Positions 1-8,944 are shown, numbered from the stretch's first letter. The stretch: DNA of 64,000 nucleotides from Streptomyces sp. CB01635 (GCF_002803065.1 NZ_NNBL01000021.1:1-64000), one strand, 5' to 3'. Notes: a model not told the origin generated them from the sequence alone. Numbers and translations: made by a program.

Positions 1-1
1 G

Positions 2-61
2 CACGTCGGGATCATCGGGATGCTGATCCTGACCCGCTGGTGGGACTTCTGGACCAGCTGA
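2..61 (+). CDS. C-terminal end of a membrane protein, probably vitamin K epoxide reductase family (partial)
   Basis: Only the last 19 codons and a TGA stop are inside the window. The visible tail is a hydrophobic helix (GIIGMLIL) followed by TRWWDFWTS, which looks like the last transmembrane segment of an integral membrane protein. From memory, Streptomyces VKOR-family proteins (disulfide-forming quinone reductases) encoded upstream of rarA end in a very similar tail. The CXXC site and the rest of the fold lie outside the window, so the family call is an inference. Confidence 0.5.
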   Translation, partial: HVGIIGMLILTRWWDFWTS

Positions 62-130
62 GCCGCGGCCGGGGTCCCTGCTTCACGGGGCCGGGCGGGA
101 TTGTCAGTGGGGTGACATAGGGTTTTCGAC

Positions 131-1501
131 GTGGAGCCCGACCTGTTCACCGCCGCAGCCGAAGACCGCCAGGAAAAGGACCCGTCCAGCAGCCCCCTGG
201 CCGTCCGGATGCGCCCGCGCACCCTCGACGAAGTCGTCGGCCAGCAGCATCTGCTGAAGCCGGGCTCACCCCTGCGCCGCCTCGTGGGGGAGGGCGGCGG
301 CGGCCCCGCCGGGCCTTCGTCGGTGATCCTCTGGGGCCCGCCCGGCATCGGCAAGACGACCCTCGCGTACGTCGTTTCCAAGGCGACGAACAAGCGTTTC
401 GTGGAGCTCTCCGCGATCACCGCGGGCGTCAAGGAAGTGCGGGCCGTCATCGACGGCGCCCGCAGGGCGCTCGGCGGCCACGGCAAGGAGACCGTCCTCT
501 TCCTCGACGAGATCCACCGCTTCAGCAAGGCCCAGCAGGACTCCCTCCTGCCGGCCGTCGAGAACCGCTGGGTCACGCTCATCGCCGCGACGACCGAGAA
601 CCCGTACTTCTCGATCATCTCGCCGCTCCTGTCCCGCTCCCTGCTCCTCACCCTCGAATCCCTCACGGACGACGACCTGCGCGCACTGCTCCGGCGGGCG
701 CTCACCGAGGAGCGCGGTCTCGGCGGCGCGGTCACGCTCCCCGATGAGGCCGAGGGTCACCTGCTGCGCATCGCGGGCGGCGACGCGCGCCGGGCTCTCA
801 CCGCCCTTGAGGCGGGCGCGGGTTCGGCCCTCGCCAAGCAGGAGAAGGAGATCACCCTCCAGACCCTGGAGGAGTCCGTCGACCGCGCCGCGGTCAAGTA
901 CGACCGGGACGGCGACCAGCACTACGACGTCGCGAGCGCCCTGATCAAGTCCATCCGCGGCTCTGACGTGGACGCCGCCCTGCACTATCTGGCCCGCATG
1001 ATCGAGGCGGGTGAGGACCCCCGTTTCATCGCCCGCCGCCTGATGATCTCCGCGAGCGAGGACATCGGCCTCGCCGACCCGACGGCGCTGCCCACGGCCG
1101 TCGCGGCAGCCCAGGCCGTCGCGATGATCGGCTTCCCCGAGGCGGCGCTCACCCTCAGCCACGCGACGATCGCCCTGGCCCTGGCCCCGAAGTCGAACTC
1201 CGCGACGACGGCGATCGGCGCCGCCATGGAAGACGTCCGCAAGGGCCTCGCGGGCCCCGTCCCGCCCCATCTGCGCGACGGCCACTACAAGGGCGCGGCC
1301 AAGCTCGGCCACGCCCAGGGATACGTGTATCCGCACGACGTCCCCGGAGGCATCGCCGCCCAGCAGTACGCGCCGGACGCGGTCAAGGGAAAGCGCTACT
1401 ACCAGCCCACCCGGTACGGGGCGGAGGCCCGGTACGCGGACGTGGCCGAGCGCGTCCGTGAGCGCCTCACCGGCGAGCAGCCGGGCGCGGCGGGCAGCTG
1501 A
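131..1501 (+). CDS. rarA: Replication-associated recombination protein A (RarA/MgsA AAA+ ATPase)
   Basis: A 456-residue clamp-loader-like AAA+ ATPase that acts at stalled replication forks. Walker A is GPPGIGKTT (about residues 69-77) and Walker B is LFLDEIHR (about 123-130). A sensor-1-type segment (AATTENPYF) follows, and the C-terminal half carries the tetramerisation region with RRLMISASEDIG and the HYKGAAKLGHAQGYVYPHD tail typical of the family. Length is normal for RarA. The GTG start at 131 precedes a typical N-terminus (MEPDLFTAA...PLAVRMRP). It is transcribed toward rpsD but separated from it by a 367-nt leader, so it probably forms a separate unit. Confidence 0.95.
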   Translation: MEPDLFTAAAEDRQEKDPSSSPLAVRMRPRTLDEVVGQQHLLKPGSPLRRLVGEGGGGPAGPSSVILWGPPGIGKTTLAYVVSKATNKRFVELSAITAGVKEVRAVIDGARRALGGHGKETVLFLDEIHRFSKAQQDSLLPAVENRWVTLIAATTENPYFSIISPLLSRSLLLTLESLTDDDLRALLRRALTEERGLGGAVTLPDEAEGHLLRIAGGDARRALTALEAGAGSALAKQEKEITLQTLEESVDRAAVKYDRDGDQHYDVASALIKSIRGSDVDAALHYLARMIEAGEDPRFIARRLMISASEDIGLADPTALPTAVAAAQAVAMIGFPEAALTLSHATIALALAPKSNSATTAIGAAMEDVRKGLAGPVPPHLRDGHYKGAAKLGHAQGYVYPHDVPGGIAAQQYAPDAVKGKRYYQPTRYGAEARYADVAERVRERLTGEQPGAAGS

Positions 1502-1543
1502 CGCCCCGCGTGACCCCGGTCCGCGGCACTCCTCACCACCCTG

Positions 1544-1784
1544 TAAACTCTCCGAAGCGCTGCGTCTCGCGTCCGGCCCCGGCCGGCACCACCAGAGCGG
1601 GACATGCAGCCGGAACCCCGACGCCGCAAGGCATTGGGGATCCAGGAGCGTCGCGCACCGTCGAATAGGTGTCGCGGGCAGCCCACCACCATCCCGGACT
1701 TCCGGGAAGCGGTCGGTGGGCCACTCGCGTGCTGCACGTATGTGCCCAGACCAGGGAGCGGCTGCCTGCCCCGTCCGCAAGGAC
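1544..1784 (+). promoter_or_regulatory. Long structured rpsD leader with a candidate -10 and two hairpins
   Basis: The 367 nt between rarA and rpsD hold no convincing gene. A TAAACT hexamer at 1544-1549 is a plausible -10, giving a leader of roughly 310 nt. A nested hairpin is visible: GCCCACC (1681-1687) pairs with GGTGGGC (1715-1721) around an inner stem TCCCGG/CCGGGA (1692-1697/1702-1707). A second stem, GTCC/GGAC, closes a GCAA tetraloop at 1773-1784. Ribosomal protein S4 is a classic autoregulator in other bacteria, so an S4-binding leader is a reasonable inference. It could also simply be a long stable 5' UTR. Confidence 0.5.
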
Positions 1785-1868
1785 AAGGCGGGTTTCCCCG
1801 GCTGCGGATGCGACCTCCCTTAACCCTGGTGAAGCCGTATCCACACAGAACAATGAGGTGTTTGGTTC

Positions 1869-2483
1869 ATGACGAACCAGTCCCGCCCCAAGGTCAAGAA
1901 GTCGCGTGCCCTCGGTATCGCGCTGACCCCGAAGGCCGTCAAGTACTTCGAGGCCCGCCCCTACCCGCCGGGCGAGCACGGCCGCGGCCGCAAGCAGAAC
2001 TCGGACTACAAGGTCCGTCTGCTGGAGAAGCAGCGTCTGCGCGCGCAGTACGACGTGTCCGAGCGTCAGCTCGTCCGCGCCTACGAGCGTGCCGCCAAGA
2101 CGCAGCTCAAGACCGGTGAGGCCCTGGTCATCGAGCTGGAGCGTCGTCTCGACGCCCTGGTTCTGCGTTCGGGCATCGCCCGCACGATCTACCAGGCCCG
2201 CCAGATGGTCGTTCACGGCCACATCGAGGTCAACGGTGGCAAGGTCGACAAGCCGTCGTACCGTGTCCGTCCCGACGACGTCGTGATGGTCCGCGAGCGC
2301 AGCCGCGAGAAGCCGCTGTTCCAGGTCGCGCGTGAGGGTGGCTTCGCCCCCGACGGCGAGATCCCGCGTTACCTCCAGGTCAACCTGAAGGCCCTGGCCT
2401 TCCGTCTGGACCGTGACCCGAACCGCAAGGAAATCCCCGTGATCTGCGACGAGCAGCTCGTCGTCGAGTACTACGCCCGCTGA
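1869..2483 (+). CDS. rpsD: 30S ribosomal protein S4
   Basis: A 204-residue S4 protein that binds 16S rRNA and initiates small-subunit assembly. The N-terminus (MTNQSRPKVKKSRALG) contains no cysteines, so this is the zinc-free (C-minus) form of S4. The S4 RNA-binding domain follows (about residues 94-155, with ARTIYQARQMVVHGHIEVNG). The ATG start is preceded by a GAGG about 10 nt upstream. The gene is monocistronic: it has its own leader and a strong hairpin just after the stop, inside the 3' end of the convergent gene. Confidence 0.98.
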   Translation: MTNQSRPKVKKSRALGIALTPKAVKYFEARPYPPGEHGRGRKQNSDYKVRLLEKQRLRAQYDVSERQLVRAYERAAKTQLKTGEALVIELERRLDALVLRSGIARTIYQARQMVVHGHIEVNGGKVDKPSYRVRPDDVVMVRERSREKPLFQVAREGGFAPDGEIPRYLQVNLKALAFRLDRDPNRKEIPVICDEQLVVEYYAR

Positions 2484-2513
2484 TCATCCGGCGGACGTAG
2501 CACTTCCTGCGTT

Positions 2514-4718
2514 TCAGCCCGTCGTCTCCCCGCTCTGCACGGTCGGGGAGGCGGCGGGTTCGCGCGTTTCCGGGGCCGGATGCGCGGTACGCGGCCCCGG
2601 CACCACCGCCGGCCGCGATGCGGCGTCCCGTCCGAGCGCTCGCTGAACGGCCTCCCCGGGCTCCAGGCGCGCCCCGGCCGCCACGAACGACTCGAACCGT
2701 GCGTCGCCGAGGATGGCCCGGGCGTCCGACGCACACCGCTCGTGCGGCGCGTTGTAGTGCGCCGAACCGAACAGCGGCAGCCCCACGGACGGCCAGATCC
2801 GGCCCGCGGCGCCCTGGAGCAGAGCCGCCTCACCCGCGTCCCCCTCCGTCACGGTGACGAGCGCCAGCAGCTCGATCGTCAGGACCGTGCCCAGCAGGTC
2901 GTGGAACGTGTCACCGATGACGAGGCACTCGCGCAGCAGCTGCCGCGCCCGCACCAGATCGCCCTTGGTCCACTCCGCGTACGCCAGGACATACAGCGCG
3001 TATGCCAGCGTCCACCGCTCGCCGTGGTCCTCGCAGATCAGCCGCACGTCCTCGCACAGCTCGACCGCCGCGGCGAGATCTCCCCGGAACGCCACGGCCA
3101 TCGCCAGCTCGACCTGGCCCATCAGCACGCTGCTGTTCAGCTCACCGATCTCCCGGTAGCCGGCGAGGGCCGTCCGCAGCAGTTCCTCGGCGCGCGGCAG
3201 ATCGTCCGTGACCAGCGCCAGGCAGCCTCTGCGGTGCTCCGCGTACGCGACCGCCGTGGCGTCGCCCACACGTTCCGCCTCGTCGCGGCACTCCTGGAGT
3301 GCGGCCAGCGCGGGCACCGTGTCGCCCTGGAGGATCGCCACATAGCCGAGCACCCACAGCGCCTTCAGCCGGGACCGGGAGTAGTCGCCGTCCTCGCTCT
3401 CGGCGTCGAGCCCCACGCTGCGCTCCAGCCAGTGCCGCCCCTCCGACAGACGGCCGCAGCCCGCCCAGAAGAACCACAGCGTGCCCGCGAGGTACTGCCC
3501 CAGATGCGTCTCGCCCGGTTCCGTCAGACAGAACTCCAGCGCGGCGCGCAGATTCGGCAGCTCCGCCCCGATCTGCGCCGCCACCTGCGCCTGCCGCGGC
3601 GAGAACCAGTCCAGCTCGCACCACGTGGCGAGGCCCATGTACCAGTCGCGGTGCCTGCGCCGCATGCGCGCGGTGTCGCCCGACACCTCCAGCCAGTCCG
3701 CGCCGTACGCCCTGACCGTGTCGAGCAGCCGGTAGCGCACCACGGAGTCCGCCTCCTCGCGGATCACCACGGACTGCGCGATCAGCTCGGAGAGCACATC
3801 GAGGATCGCTTCGGCGTGCAGCCCGTCCCCGCTGCAGATGTACTCCGCCGCGTCCAGGTCGAACTGCCCGGAGAACACCGAGAGCCGCGCCCACAGCAGC
3901 CGCTCCTGCGCCGTGCACAGCTCATGGCTCCAGCCGATCGCCGTCCGCAGCGTCTGATGTCGCGGCAGCGCTCCGCGCGTGCCGCCCGTCAGCAGCCTGA
4001 ACCGGTCGTCGAGCCGCCCGAGCAGGTCCGCGGACGACAGTGCCCGCAGTCGCCCCGCCGCCAGTTCCACCGCGAGCGGCAGACAGTCGAGCCGCCGGCA
4101 CACCTCGACGACATCCGTCCGGTTCCCGTCGTCCAGGGCGAAGCCGGGCAGCAGCGCGGCGGCCCGGTCGGCGAAGAGCTCCGCCGCGTCCGCCGTACCG
4201 AGCGGCGCCAGCGGGAAGATCCGTTCCCCTTCCACGGACAGGGGCCTGCGCCCCACCGCGAGGATCCGCAGATCCGGTGCCGCACCGAGCAGTTCGGTCA
4301 CGAGCGGGGCGCACGCGCCGACGAGATGCTCGAACCCGTCGATGACAAGCAGGAGTTGACGCTGTCCGAGGTGGTCGAGAAGGACCTCGCGCTGCGGGCG
4401 GCTCGTGTGGTCGGTCAGTTCGAGGGCCGCGGCAAGCGCGTACTCGACCAGATGCGGCTCGCGCACCGTGGCGAGGTCCACCCGCCGGACCGCGTCGCAG
4501 CCCAGGTGCCCCGCGGCCACGGCCGCCGCTCTCGCCGCGAAGCGGGACTTGCCGACGCCGCCGGCGCCGGTCACGGTGACCAGGCGAGCCGCCTCAAAAG
4601 CTCGCGTGAGCTCCGCGAGTTCATCGGCCCGACCGACGAAGCGGTTGAGCTCGAGGGGGAGGTTGCCGGGCGGGGTGGAACCCTCCGGCCTGTCGGCAGG
4701 GCGCAGTTCGCGTCGCAT
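2514..4718 (-). CDS. STAND (NB-ARC) ATPase with TPR-like C-terminal region, no DNA-binding domain visible
   Basis: 734 residues, related to the ATPase core of AfsR/LuxR-type Streptomyces regulators. The N-terminus has the usual NLPLELNRFVGR lead-in, then Walker A GAGGVGKS (residues 51-58) and a Walker B-like LLLVIDGFEH (about 122-131, where relatives have LDNCEH). The NB-ARC winged-helix segment includes CRRLDCLPLAVELAAGRL. From about residue 330 the protein is helical and TPR-like (repeated AxxLxxxCRDEAxxxG, AEELLRTALAG, ARQLLRECL). No helix-turn-helix or BTAD domain is seen at either end, so it may act through a partner. The ATG at 4718 is supported by a promoter whose -10 ends 9 nt upstream, suggesting a leaderless transcript. 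The open frame continues antisense through alaS, but that extension is a shadow. Confidence 0.85.
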   Translation of the reverse strand: MRRELRPADRPEGSTPPGNLPLELNRFVGRADELAELTRAFEAARLVTVTGAGGVGKSRFAARAAAVAAGHLGCDAVRRVDLATVREPHLVEYALAAALELTDHTSRPQREVLLDHLGQRQLLLVIDGFEHLVGACAPLVTELLGAAPDLRILAVGRRPLSVEGERIFPLAPLGTADAAELFADRAAALLPGFALDDGNRTDVVEVCRRLDCLPLAVELAAGRLRALSSADLLGRLDDRFRLLTGGTRGALPRHQTLRTAIGWSHELCTAQERLLWARLSVFSGQFDLDAAEYICSGDGLHAEAILDVLSELIAQSVVIREEADSVVRYRLLDTVRAYGADWLEVSGDTARMRRRHRDWYMGLATWCELDWFSPRQAQVAAQIGAELPNLRAALEFCLTEPGETHLGQYLAGTLWFFWAGCGRLSEGRHWLERSVGLDAESEDGDYSRSRLKALWVLGYVAILQGDTVPALAALQECRDEAERVGDATAVAYAEHRRGCLALVTDDLPRAEELLRTALAGYREIGELNSSVLMGQVELAMAVAFRGDLAAAVELCEDVRLICEDHGERWTLAYALYVLAYAEWTKGDLVRARQLLRECLVIGDTFHDLLGTVLTIELLALVTVTEGDAGEAALLQGAAGRIWPSVGLPLFGSAHYNAPHERCASDARAILGDARFESFVAAGARLEPGEAVQRALGRDAASRPAVVPGPRTAHPAPETREPAASPTVQSGETTG
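2518..2558 (+). terminator. Hairpin terminator of rpsD, inside the end of the convergent gene
   Basis: CCCGTCGTCTCCCCG (2518-2532) pairs with CGGGGAGGCGGCGGG (2544-2558) over 15 positions including two G-U pairs, with an 11-nt loop. It begins 35 nt after the rpsD stop and lies within the last codons of the minus-strand ATPase gene that ends at 2514. Confidence 0.7.
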
Positions 4719-4727
4719 CAGGTACGG

Positions 4728-4757
4728 AGAGTACTCGTGCGTGTGCAGTCCGTACAA
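4728..4757 (-). promoter_or_regulatory. Promoter of the STAND ATPase gene (leaderless type)
   Basis: On the minus strand TTGTAC (4757-4752) and TACTCT (4733-4728) are separated by 18 nt. The ATG at 4718 would coincide with or directly follow the transcription start. No Shine-Dalgarno sequence precedes it. A direct repeat GGTACGGAG occurs on the plus strand at 4721-4729 (beside the -10) and at 4796-4804. Confidence 0.6.
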
Positions 4758-4865
4758 TCGGTACGCGCAACTCCGCCCGCGGCGAGGGGTAATCCGGTAC
4801 GGAGCGCGGACCCCGGCGCGATAGGCTCGGGAGACGACTTTTCGATGTTCAGGAAGCGGTGCTAA

Positions 4866-5336
4866 GTGTCCGGTGGAGAGGTGGCCGGGATCCTGGTGGC
4901 CGTCTTCTGGGCGATCCTGGTCTCCTTCCTCGCGGTGGCTCTGGCGAGGCTGGCCCAGACGCTCAGGGCGACCACCAAGCTCGTGGCGGATGTGACCGAG
5001 CAGGCGGTCCCGCTGCTTGCCGACGCCTCCGCGGCCGTGCGTTCCGCACAGACGCAGATCGACCGGGTCGACGCCATCGCGTCGGACGTCCAGGAGGTCA
5101 CGTCGAACGCGTCGGCACTGTCCTCCACCGTCGCCTCCACCTTCGGTGGCCCGCTCGTCAAGGTGGCCGCCTTCGGCTACGGCGTGCGCCGGGCGATCGG
5201 CCGCAAGTCCACGGGTGCCTCCGCAGCCGAAGCGCCCGCCAAGCCGTCCCGCCGCACCGTGATCGTGGGCCGCGCCGTCCCGTCGGCGCGGCGCAGCAAG
5301 CGAGCCACGCGGGACAACCCGAGTAAGAGGGACTGA
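4866..5336 (+). CDS. DUF948 domain-containing membrane protein
   Basis: A 156-residue protein with one N-terminal transmembrane helix (GILVAVFWAILVSFLAVALARL, roughly residues 6-27). A coiled-coil-like stretch follows (TTKLVADVTEQAVPLL...AQTQIDRVDAIASDVQEV), then a basic, probably cytoplasmic tail (ARRSKRATRDNPSKRD). This layout is that of the DUF948 family; its biochemical role is unknown. The GTG start has an AGGAAG ribosome-binding site a few bases upstream. It is the first gene of a tight cluster with the next small protein (7-nt gap) and alaS, an arrangement common in actinobacteria. Confidence 0.85.
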   Translation: MSGGEVAGILVAVFWAILVSFLAVALARLAQTLRATTKLVADVTEQAVPLLADASAAVRSAQTQIDRVDAIASDVQEVTSNASALSSTVASTFGGPLVKVAAFGYGVRRAIGRKSTGASAAEAPAKPSRRTVIVGRAVPSARRSKRATRDNPSKRD

Positions 5337-5343
5337 CGCAGCG

Positions 5344-5688
5344 ATGTTCCGCCGTACGTTCTGGTTCACCGCGGGCGCAGCCGCCGGCGTATGGGCCACC
5401 ACCAAGGTCAACCGCAAGCTGAAGAAGCTGACGCCGGAGAGCCTCGCCGCGCAGGCCGCGAACAAGGCGATCGAGGCGGGCCACCGCCTCAAGGACTTCG
5501 CCCTCGACGTCCGCGACGGCATGGCCGAGCGTGAGGCCGAACTCGACGACGCACTGGGTCTCAGCGCCCCCGTGGACGCCGAACTCCCCGCGCAGCGCCG
5601 CTTCGCCGGCGTCGAGAACCACGTGAAGAACAACCCCAAGTACCTCGAGAACACGACGTACTCGTACAACCGGAATGAGGACCACTGA
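5344..5688 (+). CDS. Small conserved actinobacterial protein (DUF6167-like)
   Basis: 114 residues with a short hydrophobic N-terminus (FWFTAGAAAGVWATTKVNRKL), possibly a membrane anchor. A charged helical segment follows (TPESLAAQAANKAIEAGHRLKDFALDVRDGM) and a polar tail. The position between a DUF948 protein and alaS, and the overall pattern, match the family I remember as DUF6167; function is unknown. The TGA stop overlaps the ATG of alaS by one base, indicating translational coupling. Confidence 0.7.
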   Translation: MFRRTFWFTAGAAAGVWATTKVNRKLKKLTPESLAAQAANKAIEAGHRLKDFALDVRDGMAEREAELDDALGLSAPVDAELPAQRRFAGVENHVKNNPKYLENTTYSYNRNEDH

Positions 5689-8357
5689 TGGAGTCGGCTG
5701 AAATCCGCCGCCGCTGGCTGAGCTTCTTCGAGGAGCGTGGCCACAAGGTCGTGCCCTCGGCGTCGCTCATCGCGGACGACCCGACTCTGCTGCTCGTCCC
5801 CGCCGGCATGGTCCCGTTCAAGCCGTACTTCCTCGGCGAGGTCAAGCCGCCCGCCCCGCGGGCCACATCGGTGCAGAAGTGCGTGCGCACGCCGGACATC
5901 GAAGAGGTCGGCAAGACGACCCGCCACGGCACGTTCTTCCAGATGTGCGGCAACTTCTCCTTCGGCGACTACTTCAAGGAAGGCGCCATCAAGTACGCCT
6001 GGGAGCTGCTCACCAGCTCCGTGGCGGACGGTGGTTACGGCCTCGACCCGGAGAAGCTCTGGATCACGGTCTACCTCGATGACGACGAGGCCGAGCGCAT
6101 CTGGCACGACGTCGTCGGCGTTCCCAAGGAGCGCATCCAGCGCCTGGGCAAGAAGGACAACTTCTGGTCCATGGGCGTCCCCGGCCCCTGCGGCCCGTGT
6201 TCCGAGATCAACTACGACCGCGGCCCCGAGTTCGGTGTCGAGGGTGGCCCGGCCGTCAACGACGAGCGGTACGTGGAGATCTGGAACCTGGTCTTCATGC
6301 AGTACGAGCGCGGCGCCGGCATCGGCAAGGAGGACTTCGAGATCCTCGGCGACCTGCCGTCGCAGAACATCGACACCGGTCTCGGCCTCGAGCGCCTCGC
6401 CATGATCCTGCAGGACGTACAGAACATGTACGAGACGGACACCCTGCGCGTCGTCATGGACAAGGCCACCGAACTCACCGGTGTCCGGTACGGCGAGAAG
6501 CACGACACCGACGTGTCGATGCGTGTGGTCGCCGACCACATGCGCACCTCCGTGATGCTCATCGGCGACGGCGTCACCCCCGGCAACGAGGGCCGCGGCT
6601 ACGTCCTGCGCCGCATCATGCGCCGCGCCATCCGCAACATGCGCCTCATGGGCGCCACCGGTCCGGTCGTCAAGGACCTCGCCGATGTCGTGATCGACAC
6701 GATGGGCCAGCAGTACCCGGAGCTCATCACCGACCGCAAGCGGATCGAGACCGTCGCCCTCGCCGAAGAGGCCGCCTTCCTCAAGGCCCTCAAGGGCGGC
6801 ACGAACATCCTCGACACCGCCGTCACCGACACCAAGGCCGCGGGCGGCACGGTCCTCGCCGGCGACAAGGCGTTCCTGCTCCACGACACCTGGGGCTTCC
6901 CGATCGACCTCACCCTGGAGATGGCCGCCGAGCAGGGCCTGTCCGTGGACGAGGACGGCTTCCGGCGCCTGATGAAGGAGCAGCGGGAGCGCGCCAAGGC
7001 CGACGCCCAGGCCAAGAAGACCGGCCACGCCAACGTCGGCGTCTACCGCGAGATCGCGGACGCCGCCGGCGCCACCGACTTCATCGGCTACACGTCGACC
7101 GAGGGCGAGTCCACGATCGTCGGCCTGCTGGTCAACGGCGTCTCCTCCCCGGCCGCCTCCGAGGGCGACGAGGTCGAGGTCGTCCTCGACCGCACCCCGT
7201 TCTACGCCGAGGGCGGCGGCCAGATCGGCGACACCGGCCGCATCAAGCTGGACAACGGCGCGGTGATCGAGATCCGCGACTGCCAGAAGCCCGTCCCGGG
7301 TGTCTACGTCCACAAGGGCGTCGTCCAGGTCGGCCAGGTCACCGTCGGCGCCCCGGCCCAGGCCGTCATCGACATCACGCGCCGCCGCTCCATCGCCCGC
7401 GCCCACTCCGCCACGCACCTCACGCACCAGGCGCTGCGCGACGCCCTCGGCCCGACGGCCGCCCAGGCCGGTTCCGAGAACCAGCCGGGCCGCTTCCGCT
7501 TCGACTTCGGCTCCCCGTCCGCCGTGCCCACGGCCGTGATGACGGACGTCGAGCAGAAGATCAACGAGGTGCTCTCCCGCGAGCTGGACGTCATGGCCGA
7601 GGTCATGAGCATCGACGACGCCAAGAAGCAGGGCGCCATCGCCGAGTTCGGCGAGAAGTACGGCGAGCGTGTCCGCGTCGTCACCATCGGCGACTTCTCC
7701 AAGGAGCTGTGCGGCGGCACGCACGTGCACAACACCGCTCAGCTCGGCCTGGTGAAGCTGCTCGGCGAGTCGTCCATCGGCTCGGGCGTCCGCCGCATCG
7801 AGGCCCTCGTGGGTGTCGACGCGTACAACTTCCTCGCCCGCGAGCACACGGTCGTCAACCAGCTGACCGAGCTGCTCAAGGGCCGCTCGGAGGAGCTGCC
7901 GGAGAAGGTCTCCACGATGCTCGGCAAGCTGAAGGACGCCGAGAAGGAGATCGAGAAGTTCCGCGCGGAGAAGGTCCTCCAGGCCGCCGCCGGTCTCGCC
8001 GCCGGCGCCACCGACGTACGCGGGATCGCGCTCGTCACGGGCCAGGTCCCGGACGGCACCGGCGCCGACGACCTGCGCAAGCTGGTCCTCGACGTGCGCG
8101 GCCGTATCCAGGGCGGACGCCCGGTCGTGGTGGCCCTGTTCACGACGGTCAACGGCAAGCCGCTGACGGTCATCGCCACGAACGAGGCCGCCCGTGAGCG
8201 CGGTCTGAAGGCCGGCGACCTGGTCCGCGCGGCCGCCAAGACCCTCGGCGGCGGCGGTGGCGGCAAGCCGGACGTCGCCCAGGGCGGCGGCCAGAACCCG
8301 GCCGCCATCGGTGACGCCGTGGCCTCGGTCGAGCGACTCGTCGCGGAAACCGCCTGA
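5688..8357 (+). CDS. alaS: Alanyl-tRNA synthetase
   Basis: 889 residues, full length for AlaRS, which charges tRNA-Ala with alanine. The class II catalytic core begins at the N-terminus (ESAEIRRRWLSFFEERGH; KCVRTPDIEEVGKTTRHGTFF). The editing domain has the zinc ligands HSATH (H573) and CGGTH (C675, H679). The C-Ala domain ends with the Gly-rich GGGGGGKPDVAQGGG segment. The start overlaps the preceding stop and its own stop overlaps ruvX (TGATG in both cases), so the run from DUF948 to ruvX is one transcriptional unit. Confidence 0.98.
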   Translation: MESAEIRRRWLSFFEERGHKVVPSASLIADDPTLLLVPAGMVPFKPYFLGEVKPPAPRATSVQKCVRTPDIEEVGKTTRHGTFFQMCGNFSFGDYFKEGAIKYAWELLTSSVADGGYGLDPEKLWITVYLDDDEAERIWHDVVGVPKERIQRLGKKDNFWSMGVPGPCGPCSEINYDRGPEFGVEGGPAVNDERYVEIWNLVFMQYERGAGIGKEDFEILGDLPSQNIDTGLGLERLAMILQDVQNMYETDTLRVVMDKATELTGVRYGEKHDTDVSMRVVADHMRTSVMLIGDGVTPGNEGRGYVLRRIMRRAIRNMRLMGATGPVVKDLADVVIDTMGQQYPELITDRKRIETVALAEEAAFLKALKGGTNILDTAVTDTKAAGGTVLAGDKAFLLHDTWGFPIDLTLEMAAEQGLSVDEDGFRRLMKEQRERAKADAQAKKTGHANVGVYREIADAAGATDFIGYTSTEGESTIVGLLVNGVSSPAASEGDEVEVVLDRTPFYAEGGGQIGDTGRIKLDNGAVIEIRDCQKPVPGVYVHKGVVQVGQVTVGAPAQAVIDITRRRSIARAHSATHLTHQALRDALGPTAAQAGSENQPGRFRFDFGSPSAVPTAVMTDVEQKINEVLSRELDVMAEVMSIDDAKKQGAIAEFGEKYGERVRVVTIGDFSKELCGGTHVHNTAQLGLVKLLGESSIGSGVRRIEALVGVDAYNFLAREHTVVNQLTELLKGRSEELPEKVSTMLGKLKDAEKEIEKFRAEKVLQAAAGLAAGATDVRGIALVTGQVPDGTGADDLRKLVLDVRGRIQGGRPVVVALFTTVNGKPLTVIATNEAARERGLKAGDLVRAAAKTLGGGGGGKPDVAQGGGQNPAAIGDAVASVERLVAETA

Positions 8358-8821
8358 TGCGACGCGGCCGCCGGCTCGCGATCGACGTCGGGGACGCCCG
8401 GATCGGGGTCGCCTCGTGCGACCCCGACGGGATCCTCGCCACGCCGGTGGAGACCGTGCCGGGACGCGATGTCCCGGCCGCCCACCGGAGGCTCCGGCAA
8501 CTCGTGGAGGAGTACGAGCCGATCGAGGTCGTCGTCGGACTCCCTCGCTCCCTCAAGGGGGGCGAGGGCCCGGCCGCGGCCAAGGTCCGCGCGTTCACCC
8601 AGGAGCTGGCCGCCGGGATCGCCCCCGTCGGCGTGCGGCTCGTGGACGAGAGGATGACCACAGTGACGGCCAGTCAGGGGCTGCGCGCCTCGGGCGTGAA
8701 GTCCAAAAAGGGCCGGTCTGTCATCGACCAGGCCGCCGCCGTCATCATCCTCCAGCAGGCACTGGAGTCCGAACGGGCGTCAGGTAAAGCTCCGGGCGAG
8801 GGCGTCGAAGTGGTCATCTGA
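8357..8821 (+). CDS. ruvX: Putative pre-16S rRNA nuclease / Holliday junction resolvase-like protein RuvX (YqgF)
   Basis: A 154-residue RNase H-like protein. The three family motifs are present: AIDVGDARIGVA at the N-terminus (catalytic Asp 10), VVVGLPRSLKG in the middle, and VDERMTT toward the C-terminus. E. coli YqgF is essential and trims the 5' end of pre-16S rRNA; a role in recombination has also been proposed. The start overlaps the alaS stop by one base. A 123-nt gap follows before mltG. Confidence 0.93.
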   Translation: MRRGRRLAIDVGDARIGVASCDPDGILATPVETVPGRDVPAAHRRLRQLVEEYEPIEVVVGLPRSLKGGEGPAAAKVRAFTQELAAGIAPVGVRLVDERMTTVTASQGLRASGVKSKKGRSVIDQAAAVIILQQALESERASGKAPGEGVEVVI

Positions 8822-8944
8822 TCGCGATACGGTAACGTTCCGCGCGACCGGCGGCGTTCGAACAGCTGCCGCACAGCATCAAGAGGCGGAACGGTTGCCC
8901 TGCCACCCAGACGCGGCTGCCGCCTCGCGGCTTGTAGGGGATCG

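Noticed and set aside
4719..7847. A 1777-codon open frame on the minus strand extending the STAND ATPase through alaS
   Set aside because: The region upstream of 4718 is antisense to well-supported alaS and DUF genes, has the composition of a GC-rich shadow, and a promoter adjoins the ATG at 4718.
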